Of a stretch of DNA of 11,449 nt, positions 1 to 8,057 are shown piece by piece. The notes under the pieces are model-generated. The model was given only the letters and a program-made list of their open reading frames with translations. It searched no databases and had not been told where the DNA came from. Each line of letters starts with the position of its first letter. Position 1 is the first letter of the stretch. This DNA comes from JAFDED01 sp964611635 (GTDB lineage Bacteria > Desulfobacterota > JAFDED01): the NCBI GenBank assembly GCA_964611635.1, contig CAZTAS010000207.1, forward strand, positions 1-11,449, given 5' to 3'. The position numbers were made by a program, and so were the translations under genes.

Positions 1-66
1 GCTAAGATTACAGAACAACCTTGGTCAATGGATCAACTACTTGGATATCCAGTTTGTTGTCGATGA
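1..66 (+). pseudogene. possible C-terminal scrap of a transposase
   Basis: Frame 1 from the window edge reads 21 codons and then a TGA at 64-66. The peptide contains ITEQPWSMDQLLGY. This resembles the extreme C-terminus of some IS1/IS1595-type transposases, where a 'T-(D/E)-x-x-W-(S/T)-x-(E/D)-(E/Q)-L-(L/V)' pattern closes the protein. Only the tail lies inside the window, so the match is short and could be chance. The other transposase fragments at 8292-8486 and 10780-11070 make an IS relic plausible. It could equally be the end of an unrelated plus-strand gene. Confidence 0.25.
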
Positions 67-490
67 TATTATTACATTACCACATTTTCACCTCAGGCTG
101 GAAATCAAAACTAGTTTGAAGGAGTTGCGCCTAGTTTTCTCACCCCCTTTCCAATTTCACACAAAAAGAATTTACACCACCTGCTTGTCTGGCTCAGAAC
201 TTGTATGCTCGTGGCGAGAGATGCACAAAACAATGACTGCAGTTCTGCTTGTTGGAGGGACGTCATCGCTTGGATTTCATGCGAAGATGCATCGCGTTTG
301 CTAACTGCTGACACATCAATAACTGCCAACACAGCCCCTGTGTTTCTCAATAGAATGCGAGTTTGCTTGAGCACGACGCGCCTTTTCAGTTGGAGGCTGA
401 GATTAAGCTATTCAAGGCATTTTGTGGGCTAAAAAATCTGACACGTTGTAAACAGCAGTCCCAGAAATTGGTATCTCTTCATACCAGGCA
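67..490. other. gene-poor left flank, nothing convincing
   Basis: About 420 bases lie between the left edge and the end of the amidohydrolase gene. Short open frames occur on both strands (87 codons at 111-374 minus, 75 codons at 205-432 plus), but they overlap each other, lack a good ribosome binding site, and show no family motif I recognise. On the minus strand, downstream of the amidohydrolase stop, there is a small GGTAT/ATACC hairpin (470-485) and, further on, a run of six T (minus-strand sense, near 431-436). They are too far apart to form a convincing intrinsic terminator. The region is probably spacer or decayed mobile DNA. Confidence 0.4.
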
Positions 491-1666
491 CTAAGTCTGT
501 TTTGGATTCTTAAATTCCTCCTTGATGCTGGTTAAGACTTCAGGCTGGCTGATTACGTCGGCTGCAGTCATAGCCAGAGCCTTGGCAGCATCTATCATCG
601 CCTTCATTCCCTCATCTGAGCAGGAAGCGGCAGCACGCTCAATTGTGTGCCCGGGTAACACTTCCGAGGATATGGCTATGAACGGGTGGATGCTGGGTAC
701 AACCCAGCTGACATTACCCATATCGGTACTGCCTCCGGGATGGTCTTCAATCTCGACAACCTTGTGGCCCAGAGCTTGCATGTTAGCGCTCCAGAGCTGA
801 ATGAGGCCAGGGTCATTGCGTAAGGTAGAAACTTTTAACCCTAAGCGGTAGTCCATTCGAGTTCCTGTGGCCAGGGCGGCTGCCTTAAAGCAGTTCAGCA
901 CTTTTTCGCATAGGTCGTCGAGGCCAGCGTTGTCGGGAGAACGTATCATGAAGGTCCCGGCAGCATGTTCAGGCACAACATTGGGGAATTTGCCACCATC
1001 GGTGATAATACCGGAGATACGATTTCTGTCTTTCATGCGAAATCGAAGGGCATTAATATTACTGAAAGCCAGGATGAGAGCATCCAGGGCATTGATGCCA
1101 TCCCAGGGAGCAGCGGCAGCGTGGGATGATTTGCCCCAGAATTCCACCTCAAGGTTAATCATGGCCAGTGATCGCATCCCCACCGGGGCAATTTGTCCTC
1201 TAGGATGTATCATCATCGCCACGTCGACCCCATCAAAAGCACCTTTGTCCACCATAATCACTTTACCGCCCAGCTTCTCCTCGGCGGGGCATCCCATAAC
1301 CAGAATTGTGCCTCCGACCTTGTCAGCAGCGAGTTTAGCAGCTACGGCTGCCCCCGTGGCTGCGACGCCAATAATGTTATGGCCACAGCCGTGACCAACG
1401 TCGGGCAGGGCATCATATTCAGCCACCATGGCGATGACAGGCTTACCTATGCCATAGGTTGCTCGGAACGCTGTAGGCAAGCCGGAAATGTTTCTTTCTA
1501 TCTTGAAACCATTTTTCTCCAGATACTCGGTCAGCCAACCAGAAGCCTTCACTTCTTCATAACCAAGCTCAGGGTTAGCATGAATCCTAAGGCTCAAATC
1601 GATTAACTCCTGGCCTTGAGCGTCTGCCTCCTTCTGAATTGCTTGCTTAAGTTTTCCCAATTCCAT
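491..1666 (-). CDS. M20 family amidohydrolase, AbgB-like
   Basis: Predicted cytoplasmic dinuclear-metal amidohydrolase of 391 residues, the usual size for the M20D/AbgB-type amidohydrolases that remove acyl or aminobenzoyl groups from amino acids. Visible motifs are AEYDALP (82-88), the metal-binding HGCGHN (92-97), the catalytic/metal pair EE (129-130), H154 in MIHP, the lid/dimerisation segment SSHAAAAPWDG (180-190), and GGSTDMGNVS (311-320), where AbgB-like proteins carry a very similar GSTD-x-G-(D/N)-VS. H340 fits the last metal-associated histidine. There is no signal peptide. The ATG start is fixed by AAAGGAG eight bases upstream. The gene is last in the importer operon, 24 bases after the duplicated EthD-like gene, and ends in TAG. 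Context suggests it hydrolyses the amide-containing compound imported by the neighbouring transporter; this is inference. Substrate specificity (aminobenzoyl-glutamate, N-acyl amino acid, dipeptide) cannot be decided here. Confidence 0.9.
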   Translation of the reverse strand: MELGKLKQAIQKEADAQGQELIDLSLRIHANPELGYEEVKASGWLTEYLEKNGFKIERNISGLPTAFRATYGIGKPVIAMVAEYDALPDVGHGCGHNIIGVAATGAAVAAKLAADKVGGTILVMGCPAEEKLGGKVIMVDKGAFDGVDVAMMIHPRGQIAPVGMRSLAMINLEVEFWGKSSHAAAAPWDGINALDALILAFSNINALRFRMKDRNRISGIITDGGKFPNVVPEHAAGTFMIRSPDNAGLDDLCEKVLNCFKAAALATGTRMDYRLGLKVSTLRNDPGLIQLWSANMQALGHKVVEIEDHPGGSTDMGNVSWVVPSIHPFIAISSEVLPGHTIERAAASCSDEGMKAMIDAAKALAMTAADVISQPEVLTSIKEEFKNPKQT

Positions 1667-1690
1667 TCTGATCTCTCCTTTGGCAAGTTG

Positions 1691-2392
1691 CTATCTTCTG
1701 ATTTCATATATTTGCTTGAAAAGAACATCCTGCCATATCGGCAGGTAAGTATTGGGAACAAGCTGAACCATAGCCCGCCCCTGTGCCTTTTCCTTCTCCC
1801 GCCACTCACGTCTCAATGTCATACTCTTATCAATGTCGTCGGTTTCGATTTCGTAAACTGCAAAATATTTTCCTCGCCCATTGCGAAGTTCTTTAACAGC
1901 ATATCGTCTCGCCGAGACAAATCCTGGGGCACTCAAAACATCAGGCAGATGAAAGTTGTCGAAAAAGTGATTATACTCTTTCTCCCGCGAGGGATTAGTG
2001 CAGACTGTTTCGGTGGTGTTTATCCAGTTACCCGTCTCGAAAGATTTGCCGCTGCTTCGTTCGGCAATTTGTTTGAAGAGAAGGTCTGGCCAAATATTTA
2101 TATAAGCACCGGGAACTACCTGAGCCATGGCGCGCCCTTTTTCTCTTTCTTTCTCCCGCAGCTCCCGCCTAATTGCCATCGTCTCATCAATGTTATCCGT
2201 CTCTATCTCGTATATTGAAAAGTACTTGCCTCGTCCATTGCGAGGTTCTTTAATAACGAATCGTCTGGCGGCCATGAACCCAGGGGTTTTCAGAACATCG
2301 GGCAGGTGCATGTTATTGTAGAAATCATTAAACTCTTTCTCCCGTGAAGGGTCAGTCAAAAGAACCTCGACCGTGTTAATCCATTTTTCCAT
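1691..2392 (-). CDS. tandem-duplicated EthD/Dabb-like protein
   Basis: A 233-residue cytoplasmic protein built of two copies of one domain. Residues 4-109 and 123-228 align over 106 positions without a gap and are about 65% identical by eye (69 of 106). Shared blocks are WINT, PSREKE, HLPDVL, RNGRGKYF, YEIETD, REKE, GRAM and LFKQI. The HLPDVL and PGF-x-x-ARR blocks resemble small ferredoxin-like proteins of the EthD/Dabb (dimeric alpha-beta barrel) type, which normally work as dimers of about 105-residue chains; the exact family is not certain. The ATG at 2392 is preferred over an in-frame ATG at 2431 because AGAGGGGG lies about nine bases before it. The gene sits between the dppF-like and amidohydrolase genes, so a role with the imported compound is likely, but the reaction is unknown. 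It ends in TAG. Confidence 0.8.
   Translation of the reverse strand: MEKWINTVEVLLTDPSREKEFNDFYNNMHLPDVLKTPGFMAARRFVIKEPRNGRGKYFSIYEIETDNIDETMAIRRELREKEREKGRAMAQVVPGAYINIWPDLLFKQIAERSSGKSFETGNWINTTETVCTNPSREKEYNHFFDNFHLPDVLSAPGFVSARRYAVKELRNGRGKYFAVYEIETDDIDKSMTLRREWREKEKAQGRAMVQLVPNTYLPIWQDVLFKQIYEIRR
1709..2383 (-). repeat. in-gene tandem domain duplication
   Basis: Two 318-base coding units, 2383-2066 and 2026-1709 on the minus strand, encode the two copies of the EthD/Dabb-like domain. A 13-residue linker (ERSSGKSFETGN, preceded by one further residue) separates them. The units align codon for codon without an indel. The protein copies differ at about one third of positions, so the duplication is not recent, and both copies keep the same conserved blocks. 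Confidence 0.85.
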
Positions 2393-2470
2393 TTTTGTTG
2401 TCCCCCTCTTGTTATCGTTAAAGTTCATCAACTTCAGCGGCTTTCAGTTGTCATTGTCTCAACTTAATTT

Positions 2471-3478
2471 TTACGGACCTGTATGCAAATAGCAGGCAAC
2501 CTGGTGGCCGCAGGTTACCTCTGTTAATTGAGGCTCCGCCTCAGAGCAAAGTGGTCTGGCATACTGGCAGCGTGGGTGGAACCGGCAGCCAGCGGGAGGG
2601 TTCAGAGGGCTGGGGACCTCGCCCGGAAGCACGATTTCCTTTCGCTGAGCATCGGGGTGAGAGGGGAGGGCAGCGGAAAAGAGGGCCTGTGTATAAGGGT
2701 GAAGTGGCTTGGAGTATAACTTCTCGCTATCAGCGGTCTCAACGAGTTTACCCAGATACATGACACCGACTCTGGTGCTTATATATTTGACTGCCGCCAG
2801 GTCATGAGCAATCATGAGATAAGCGAGCTGAAAGTGATTCTGAAGGTCCTTGAGAAGATTCAAGGTTTGAGCCCGGATGGAGACATCGAGGGCGGAGACA
2901 GGTTCATCAAGAACAATGCATTTCGGCCAAGGTGCTAAAGCTCTGGCGATGGCAATTCTCTGCCTCTGTCCGCCGCTGAACTCATGGGGATATAAAGAGG
3001 CGCTGGCTCGGGGTAACCCAACCTGTTCAAGGACTTCCGCAACTCTTTCTTTGACAACGTGCCTTTGAGGATGGGCCATAGCTATCATCGGCTCGCTGAC
3101 AATCTCTTCTACTTGCTGGCGTGGGTTGAGGCTGCTGGTCGGGTCCTGAAAAATAGCCTGCACTGACCGCCGGTAGATTTTGAAATTACTTCCTTCCAGT
3201 GAGCTGATGTCTTTGCCTTTGAAAAGAACGGTCCCAGCGGTAGGCTTCTCCAAAAATAGAATCATGCGGCTGGTCGTTGTCTTACCGCAGCCGGATTCTC
3301 CGACAAGTCCAAAAGTCTCCCCATCGTAGATAGCGAAATTTACACCATCGACAGCCCTTATCCACCCCCTTATCTTCTCAAAAACCCGGCCCTTAGTGAC
3401 AGGGAAATATTTTTTCAGCCCCCTGACTTCGATCAGGCTTTCCGCTCTGGTTTCAGTGTTCATACCAGCACCGTACAT
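2471..3478 (-). CDS. dppF: oligopeptide/dipeptide ABC transporter ATPase (DppF/OppF type)
   Basis: Second ATP-binding subunit of the importer; binds and hydrolyses ATP at the inner face of the membrane. The 335 residues show Walker A GESGCGKTT (60-68), a Q-loop glutamine at 111 in AIFQDP, signature FSGGQRQR (167-174), Walker B CIVLDEP (187-193) and the H-loop histidine 225. The C-terminal oligopeptide-transporter tail carries the family's cysteine pattern (CRFHPRC at 298-304, C311, then C323/C329), known in related ATPases to hold an iron-sulfur cluster. The ATG at 3478 overlaps the end of the dppD-like gene by 26 bases and has a weak AGGA upstream. A second ATG at 3463 (residue 6) is an equally reasonable start and would leave an 11-base overlap. 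Translational coupling with dppD is likely. The symbol reflects family and position, not proven dipeptide specificity. Confidence 0.93.
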   Translation of the reverse strand: MYGAGMNTETRAESLIEVRGLKKYFPVTKGRVFEKIRGWIRAVDGVNFAIYDGETFGLVGESGCGKTTTSRMILFLEKPTAGTVLFKGKDISSLEGSNFKIYRRSVQAIFQDPTSSLNPRQQVEEIVSEPMIAMAHPQRHVVKERVAEVLEQVGLPRASASLYPHEFSGGQRQRIAIARALAPWPKCIVLDEPVSALDVSIRAQTLNLLKDLQNHFQLAYLMIAHDLAAVKYISTRVGVMYLGKLVETADSEKLYSKPLHPYTQALFSAALPSHPDAQRKEIVLPGEVPSPLNPPAGCRFHPRCQYARPLCSEAEPQLTEVTCGHQVACYLHTGP

Positions 3479-4427
3479 AGTGGTTTCGTCCTACGTCAAT
3501 CTCCGGCGGGTAGTCTTGATTGCATTTATCGTTCATTTTTGAACATCGTGGTGTAAAACTGCATCCCGGGGGAAGGTCAGCCACATCAGGAGGCTGGCCG
3601 ACAATATTGGCCAGCCTTAGTCCTGTTGCTTCCATCTTGGGCAAGCAGTTGAGGAGGGCCTTTGTGTAGGGATGTCGGGGGTTGTTGAAGAGCTCTCTCG
3701 TCTCGGCTTTCTCCACTGTCCTTCCGGCATACATGACTGCTACCTTGTCGCACATTTTAGCCACTATGCCGAAATCGTGAGTAACGAATAACAAGCTGAC
3801 CCGGGTTTGGACTTGAAGCTCTTTGAGTAGCTTAAGATACTGTGCCTGAATAGTAACATCGAGGGAGGTGGTGGGCTCATCGGCAATGAGCAGAGAGGGC
3901 TGGCAGGATAAAGCTATAGCTCCGGTCACCCTCTGCCTCATGCCGCCACTCATCTGGTGAGGATAATCCCTCATTCTTGTCTCCGCATCTGGAATTCTGA
4001 CTAATCGGAGGGACTCAATGACTTTTTCCCATAGTGCACTGTCCTTAAAGTGCTGATGAAGGCTGATGACCTCGCCAACTTGGGCGCCAATGGTAAAAGC
4101 TGGATTGAGGGAGGTCAGGGGGTCCTGAAGAATCATGGATATTTTTTTCCCCCGGATTTTCCTCATCTCAGCCTGACTCTTTTTTAAGAGGTCTTCACCC
4201 TCAAACAGGATTCTGCCTCCCACAATCCTTCCCGCCGGCTCAGGAACGAGTCTGAGTATGGAAAGGGAGGTGACGGTCTTGCCACATCCGGATTCCCCGA
4301 CAAGACCCATTGTCTCGCCCTTCCTGATAAAGAAGCTGACCCCGTCCACTGCCTTGGCTACCCCACGTCGGGTGAAAAAATAAGTCTTGAGGTCTTCTAC
4401 TTGCAGAAGAATATCATCACTCTTCAT
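3453..4427 (-). CDS. dppD: oligopeptide/dipeptide ABC transporter ATPase (DppD/OppD type)
   Basis: First ATP-binding subunit of the importer, 324 residues, normal length for the family. Walker A is GESGCGKT (44-51), the Q-loop glutamine is 101 in MILQDP, the signature is MSGGMRQR (159-166), Walker B is LLIADEP (179-185), and the H-loop is H217. The C-terminal domain holds the cysteines C289, C295, C302 and C320 expected of the oligopeptide-ATPase tail. It should pair with the DppF-like subunit as an ATPase heterodimer under the DppB/DppC membrane pair. The ATG start is six bases after the dppC-like stop codon, and the gene overlaps the next ATPase gene, so translational coupling is likely. 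One small oddity is VTGAIAL after the signature, where VMIAMAL is more usual. No sign of damage. Confidence 0.94.
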   Translation of the reverse strand: MKSDDILLQVEDLKTYFFTRRGVAKAVDGVSFFIRKGETMGLVGESGCGKTVTSLSILRLVPEPAGRIVGGRILFEGEDLLKKSQAEMRKIRGKKISMILQDPLTSLNPAFTIGAQVGEVISLHQHFKDSALWEKVIESLRLVRIPDAETRMRDYPHQMSGGMRQRVTGAIALSCQPSLLIADEPTTSLDVTIQAQYLKLLKELQVQTRVSLLFVTHDFGIVAKMCDKVAVMYAGRTVEKAETRELFNNPRHPYTKALLNCLPKMEATGLRLANIVGQPPDVADLPPGCSFTPRCSKMNDKCNQDYPPEIDVGRNHYVRCWYEH

Positions 4428-4433
4428 CTCTAT

Positions 4434-5312
4434 TTAGACCTGCCTCAACTTGGGGTCGAGCTTGTCTCGAACCCAATCCCCCAAAAGATTGCTGGCTAAA
4501 ACAGTTAGTAGAATAGCCAGCCCTGGAAACAAGAATACCCACCAAGCCGTGCTGATGACTCCCCGGCCATCGGATGCCATTAATCCCCACGAGGGTGTGG
4601 GCGGTGGAATCCCCACCCCGAGGAAGCTCAAGGTGGATTCCATAATGATAACATAACCAACCTGAAGGGTGGCCAACACCAGAAGGGTAGGCACAACATT
4701 GGGGAAAATATGCCGTAAAATTATACGGATATCAGAGCATCCAGCCACTCTGGCCAGGTCTATGAATTCTCTCTCCCTGATGCTCAGGGTCTCCCCGCGA
4801 ACCTGCCGTGCATAGCGAGGCCAGAGCAGCAGGACGATAACCAGGATGACGTTGGTGTAACTTGGCCCGAGAACCGCCACCAGAACGAGGGCCACGAGGA
4901 GCATTGGCAGTGATAATCCTATATCGGTCAACCTCATGAGAAGATTATCAATGAAACCGCCGAAGTAGCCCGAGAATAGACCGATGATAGTGCCCACAGT
5001 ACCGGCAAAAAAAACGGCTAACAGAGAAATAGTGAGGGAAATCCTGGCGCCGTAGATAAGCCGACTCAGGATGTCTCGGCCAAGGTGGTCCGTTCCCAGG
5101 AAGTGGCTGGCTTTACCACCCTGAATCCAGGCTGGTGGCAATAGTCTATACGACAATTTGCCCAACTCCGGTGGGTGAGGAGCAATATATGGCGCAAAAA
5201 TAGCAATGATGCCCAGAGTTACCAGGATAAAAATGGGAATAACGGGTGTTCTGCAGAGCCAAAAAGCTGTTATGCGCCAGCGCTTCGTCAGTTTTTGCGC
5301 CTGGGCTTTCAT
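4434..5312 (-). CDS. dppC: oligopeptide/dipeptide ABC transporter permease (DppC/OppC type)
   Basis: Inner-membrane channel subunit of 292 residues. There is a hydrophobic N-terminal helix (about 24-43), then the conserved DppC/OppC block HFLGTDHLGRDILSRL (70-85), and further membrane segments at about 94-115, 134-163, 205-225 and 255-277. The cytoplasmic EAA loop that docks on the ATPases is visible as FIDLARVAGCSDIRIILRH (183-201) followed by IFPN. The ATG lies one base after the stop of the dppB-like gene, so coupled translation is expected. It is followed six bases later by the dppD-like gene. All expected parts are present. Confidence 0.94.
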   Translation of the reverse strand: MKAQAQKLTKRWRITAFWLCRTPVIPIFILVTLGIIAIFAPYIAPHPPELGKLSYRLLPPAWIQGGKASHFLGTDHLGRDILSRLIYGARISLTISLLAVFFAGTVGTIIGLFSGYFGGFIDNLLMRLTDIGLSLPMLLVALVLVAVLGPSYTNVILVIVLLLWPRYARQVRGETLSIREREFIDLARVAGCSDIRIILRHIFPNVVPTLLVLATLQVGYVIIMESTLSFLGVGIPPPTPSWGLMASDGRGVISTAWWVFLFPGLAILLTVLASNLLGDWVRDKLDPKLRQV

Positions 5313-5313
5313 C

Positions 5314-6234
5314 TTATTTACCGTACTTAATCTTAGGATTGAGATAGGCGTAAAGTATATCCACCAAGAAATTGGCTGTTATGAACAGTGCGGCCATAAA
5401 AAGCACCACTCCCTGAACTACGGGGAAGTCCCGTGCGATCACTGATTCGATGGCTAGCCGCCCTATGCCCGGCCAGGCAAAGACAGTCTCGGTAACTACC
5501 GCACTGGTCAGCACATAAACAAACACGATTATAGAGAAGGTGAGCACAGGGAGAAGTGCATTCTTGAAGGCGTGCTTCCAGATAACGGCTCCTTCGGACA
5601 AACCCTTAATTCGGGCCAGCTTTATATACTCACTATTCAGAACGTCAAGCATGCTGGAGCGCATCAATCGCATGATGCCAGCCACCACGACGTATCCCAG
5701 TGTAACTGCTGGCATTAGTAAGTTTGTTAGCCCACCCCGGCCTCCAGCGGGCAGGATCCGGAGCCAGACTGAGAAAACCAGGATGAGCATCAGTCCCAGT
5801 ATGAAGGGAGGAGTGGACTGGCCGAGCACGGCGAATATCCTCGCCCCCAAATCGAAGAAGCTGTCTTTCTTCACTGCCGCATACACCCCAAGAGGCAGGG
5901 CGATTATTAGGCTTATAAGTATCGCTACGGCTCCCAATTGGATAGTGGCAGGAAGACGTGACATCATAATCTCGGTAACAGCACGTTCCACAAGCAGTGA
6001 ATTGCCGAAGTCCCCTCTTACTGCGTGGCTGATAAATTTCAAGTACTGAACATAGAGAGGCTTATCTAATCCGAGATGGGCGATTAAGCGAATGTGGTCT
6101 TCTTGTGTAGCGTCAACCGGGAGAAGGAGAACAGTGGGGTCTCCGGTCAATCTCGTAATGATGAAAACGATAATAGAAACGGCGAGAAGACAGCCAACCG
6201 CCTGTAAGGCACGTGCCAGAATATATCTCTGCAC
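5314..6234 (-). CDS. dppB: oligopeptide/dipeptide ABC transporter permease (DppB/OppB type)
   Basis: Inner-membrane channel subunit of 306 residues with about six membrane segments (roughly 8-28, 97-120, 132-158, 173-192, 227-250 and 274-295). The N-terminal block with TRLTGDP (27-33) and LGLDKPL (54-60) is typical of DppB/OppB proteins. The EAA loop is SEYIKLARIKGLSEGAVIWK (201-220) followed by HAFKN. The start codon is GTG at 6234, chosen because GGGAGG lies four bases before it. It follows the hairpin at 6262-6310, which separates it from the receptor gene. The gene is intact and of normal length. Confidence 0.94.
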   Translation of the reverse strand: MQRYILARALQAVGCLLAVSIIVFIITRLTGDPTVLLLPVDATQEDHIRLIAHLGLDKPLYVQYLKFISHAVRGDFGNSLLVERAVTEIMMSRLPATIQLGAVAILISLIIALPLGVYAAVKKDSFFDLGARIFAVLGQSTPPFILGLMLILVFSVWLRILPAGGRGGLTNLLMPAVTLGYVVVAGIMRLMRSSMLDVLNSEYIKLARIKGLSEGAVIWKHAFKNALLPVLTFSIIVFVYVLTSAVVTETVFAWPGIGRLAIESVIARDFPVVQGVVLFMAALFITANFLVDILYAYLNPKIKYGK

Positions 6235-6261
6235 CTAACCTCCCATACATAAAGAAAAGAA

Positions 6262-6310
6262 GAATGGTAGCTATATCAGTTTCACGTAACATCTGATATA
6301 GCTACCATTC
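6262..6310 (-). terminator. perfect 18-bp hairpin between receptor and permease genes
   Basis: The arms GAATGGTAGCTATATCAG (6262-6279) and CTGATATAGCTACCATTC (6293-6310) are exact reverse complements, separated by a 13-base loop. In the transcribed (minus) sense the hairpin is followed by TTCTTTTCTTTATG, a T-rich but interrupted tail. This fits a partial terminator or an mRNA-stabilising structure between the binding-protein gene and the permease genes, which are often made in smaller amounts than the receptor. The stem is AT-rich in its inner half and lacks an uninterrupted T-run, so I would expect it to attenuate or protect rather than stop transcription fully. A mobile-repeat unit is the alternative. 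Confidence 0.7.
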
Positions 6311-6347
6311 AAGTCATATTGAGCCTTGCCATGCCTATAACGGTAGC

Positions 6348-7979
6348 TTACTTGGCTAGTTTCATATATTCGACCTCAGCAATGTAGCCACCAGAAGCCG
6401 GACCTACACTATCCCACTCCAGTTTATCTGAAGCGCCAAGAAGAATGTCTGCATAGAAAAGTGGGATAGCAAATATGTTCTTATACAGGTAATCTCCCAA
6501 TTCCCTTGATATCTGTGCCCTCTTTTTAGGGTCGACTTCATCCATTACTTTATCCAGAAACCTATCCAGCTCAGGGTACTCGCCAACTATCATAGACCTC
6601 AGTTTGCTATGGGAGACTGCACGCAAGACCATGATTGGATGAAAGGACCATGGGGCCGGGTAACACCAGATAAGCCCGGCATTTTCTCGGTTGACTGCTC
6701 CAGCCCAGAAAGTGGCGTATTCAGAGTGCTGCATTTTGACCGTTATTCCCAGATTGGACCACTACAAGGCCACGGCCTCGGATATGTCTCCTCCCCATGG
6801 CCGGGCCGGGTGCCTGACCGTGTCTACGGTCACCAGCAGGTCTTTGGGGTTGGCAAAGCCGGCTTCGGCCAAAAGCTGTTTCGCCCTAGCGGGGTCATAT
6901 GGGTCTACTTTCCAGTCTGGATTCCAGCCCTCTTGCCCCGGCCACCAGAAAATAACTGCGGCATCTTTCATTGAGCCGTAGCCCTCCAGGACGTAGTCGA
7001 TTATCTCTTGCCTGTTTATTGCCAGAGAGAGTGCGCGGCGCACCTTGAGTGCTTTCTCTAAATCTGGTTGTGCCCAGGGGATCTTGGGGTTATACCCCTC
7101 CCTTTCCGGTAAATATTGACCATAAAGGGCAATGAAGGGATAAGCGCCATTCGGTATTGACTTTATTTTTACGCCTTGAGAGGCTTTTAGATCCTCTATG
7201 GATTCGTGCTTCATTTGTATAAGCTGTGCCTCTCCTGCCTTAAGCATAGCTACCCTGGTCGCTGGCTCAGGAACCTTCTTGAAAATCAATGTCTGGATTT
7301 CAGGTTTTTTCCGCCAGTGATTATCTAGGGCTTCAAGCTTTATGTAGTCTCCCCGCTTATGCTCAATGAACTTATACGGTCCTGAGCCGATGGGGTGCTT
7401 TCCGGCCACTTCTCTACCAACCTTTTCTACATACTTCTTAGAAGCTATCGGCAGGTAAGGCAATTGATCGGTAAGGGTCTTAACAGCTAATGTCCAGTCT
7501 GGGACCTTCATGTGTAACTTTATCTGGTAGGGATTTACAATCTCTATCTTGCCAACCATAGTTCTATACAACCTACTCTGGTCATTTCGTGAACCTTCGC
7601 TGCGCGCTATCTCAAAGCTATACTTAACATCCTCAGCCGTGAGCTCTCCCCAGCCATCATGGAACTGCACACCTTTGCGTAGCCAAAAGGTAAAAGTCAT
7701 AGCATCCCGTGCCATCTCCCACTTTTCCGCCAGGTTGGGCCCGACACTTCCATCCTTATTCCTTTTCAGTAGGAAATCATAGCAAGGTCCCGAATACTGA
7801 TTGGTCATTGGGTTCTCGTAAACCCCCAACCAGTTCTCACTGCCAAGCGTGCTAACTGCGGCGACCAGGGTTCCTTCGGCTTTGGCCGTAGGCTTTGGTG
7901 CCGGTTCAGCATAGCCACTGGCTAATAAGACCACCACACACAATGCCGTCGCTACCAAGTATAATCTTCTTATCTTCAC
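6348..7979 (-). pseudogene. ABC transporter substrate-binding protein (family 5), interrupted by an amber codon
   Basis: Extracytoplasmic receptor (SBP_bac_5 family) for the adjoining importer, with 543 codons including one internal TAG (minus-strand codon at 6764-6762, codon 406). The frame is the same on both sides, so this is a nonsense codon, not a frameshift: ...ISEAVAL-TAG-WSNLGITVKMQHSEY... Relatives commonly have a polar residue such as Gln here, so CAG to TAG would explain it. GTG at 7979 is the start, with AAAGGAG seven bases upstream; an upstream in-frame ATG at 8057 lacks such a site and would add a non-signal-like leader. Residues 1-24 form a Sec signal peptide with basic VKIRR and a hydrophobic core. 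The family motif FHDGWGELTAEDVKYSFE is at 106-123. The lipobox reads LASGY rather than LASGC. The rest is intact, so the break is recent, an assembly error or, less likely, read through. Confidence 0.85.
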
Positions 7980-8057
7980 CTTACTTCTCCTTTCTTGGTA
8001 CTGTCCATTGCTGTCCAAATTAGAGAAAAAGCTTCTGACTATTTTTGTTGTGAACAT

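Noticed and set aside
111..432. Overlapping open frames of 75-87 codons on both strands in the left flank
   Set aside because: They overlap each other, lack ribosome binding sites and show no recognisable motif.
340..490. A plus-strand phrase faintly like the start of a primase/helicase or transposase (an 'EIKLFKAFCGL' stretch)
   Set aside because: Too short and too generic to support any family call.
867..1606. Plus-strand open frames of 175 and 137 codons inside the amidohydrolase gene
   Set aside because: They are antisense shadows of a strongly conserved M20 coding sequence.
1616..2218. Plus-strand open frame of 200 codons across the EthD-like gene
   Set aside because: Its translation is low-complexity and its length follows from the duplicated minus-strand gene.
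5540..6049. Plus-strand open frame of 169 codons inside the dppB-like gene
   Set aside because: It is antisense to an intact permease with a clear EAA loop; no independent start signal was seen.
6348..6734. A separate 128-residue protein starting at an internal ATG
   Set aside because: It has no ribosome binding site, and the sequence is the C-terminal part of the binding protein in the same frame across the amber codon.
6609..6981. Plus-strand frames over the amber region
   Set aside because: They are shadows of the binding-protein gene with no family resemblance.
7980..8057. Upstream ATG at 8057 as the start of the binding protein
   Set aside because: It adds 26 residues before the signal peptide and has no Shine-Dalgarno; the GTG at 7979 has AAAGGAG at ideal spacing.
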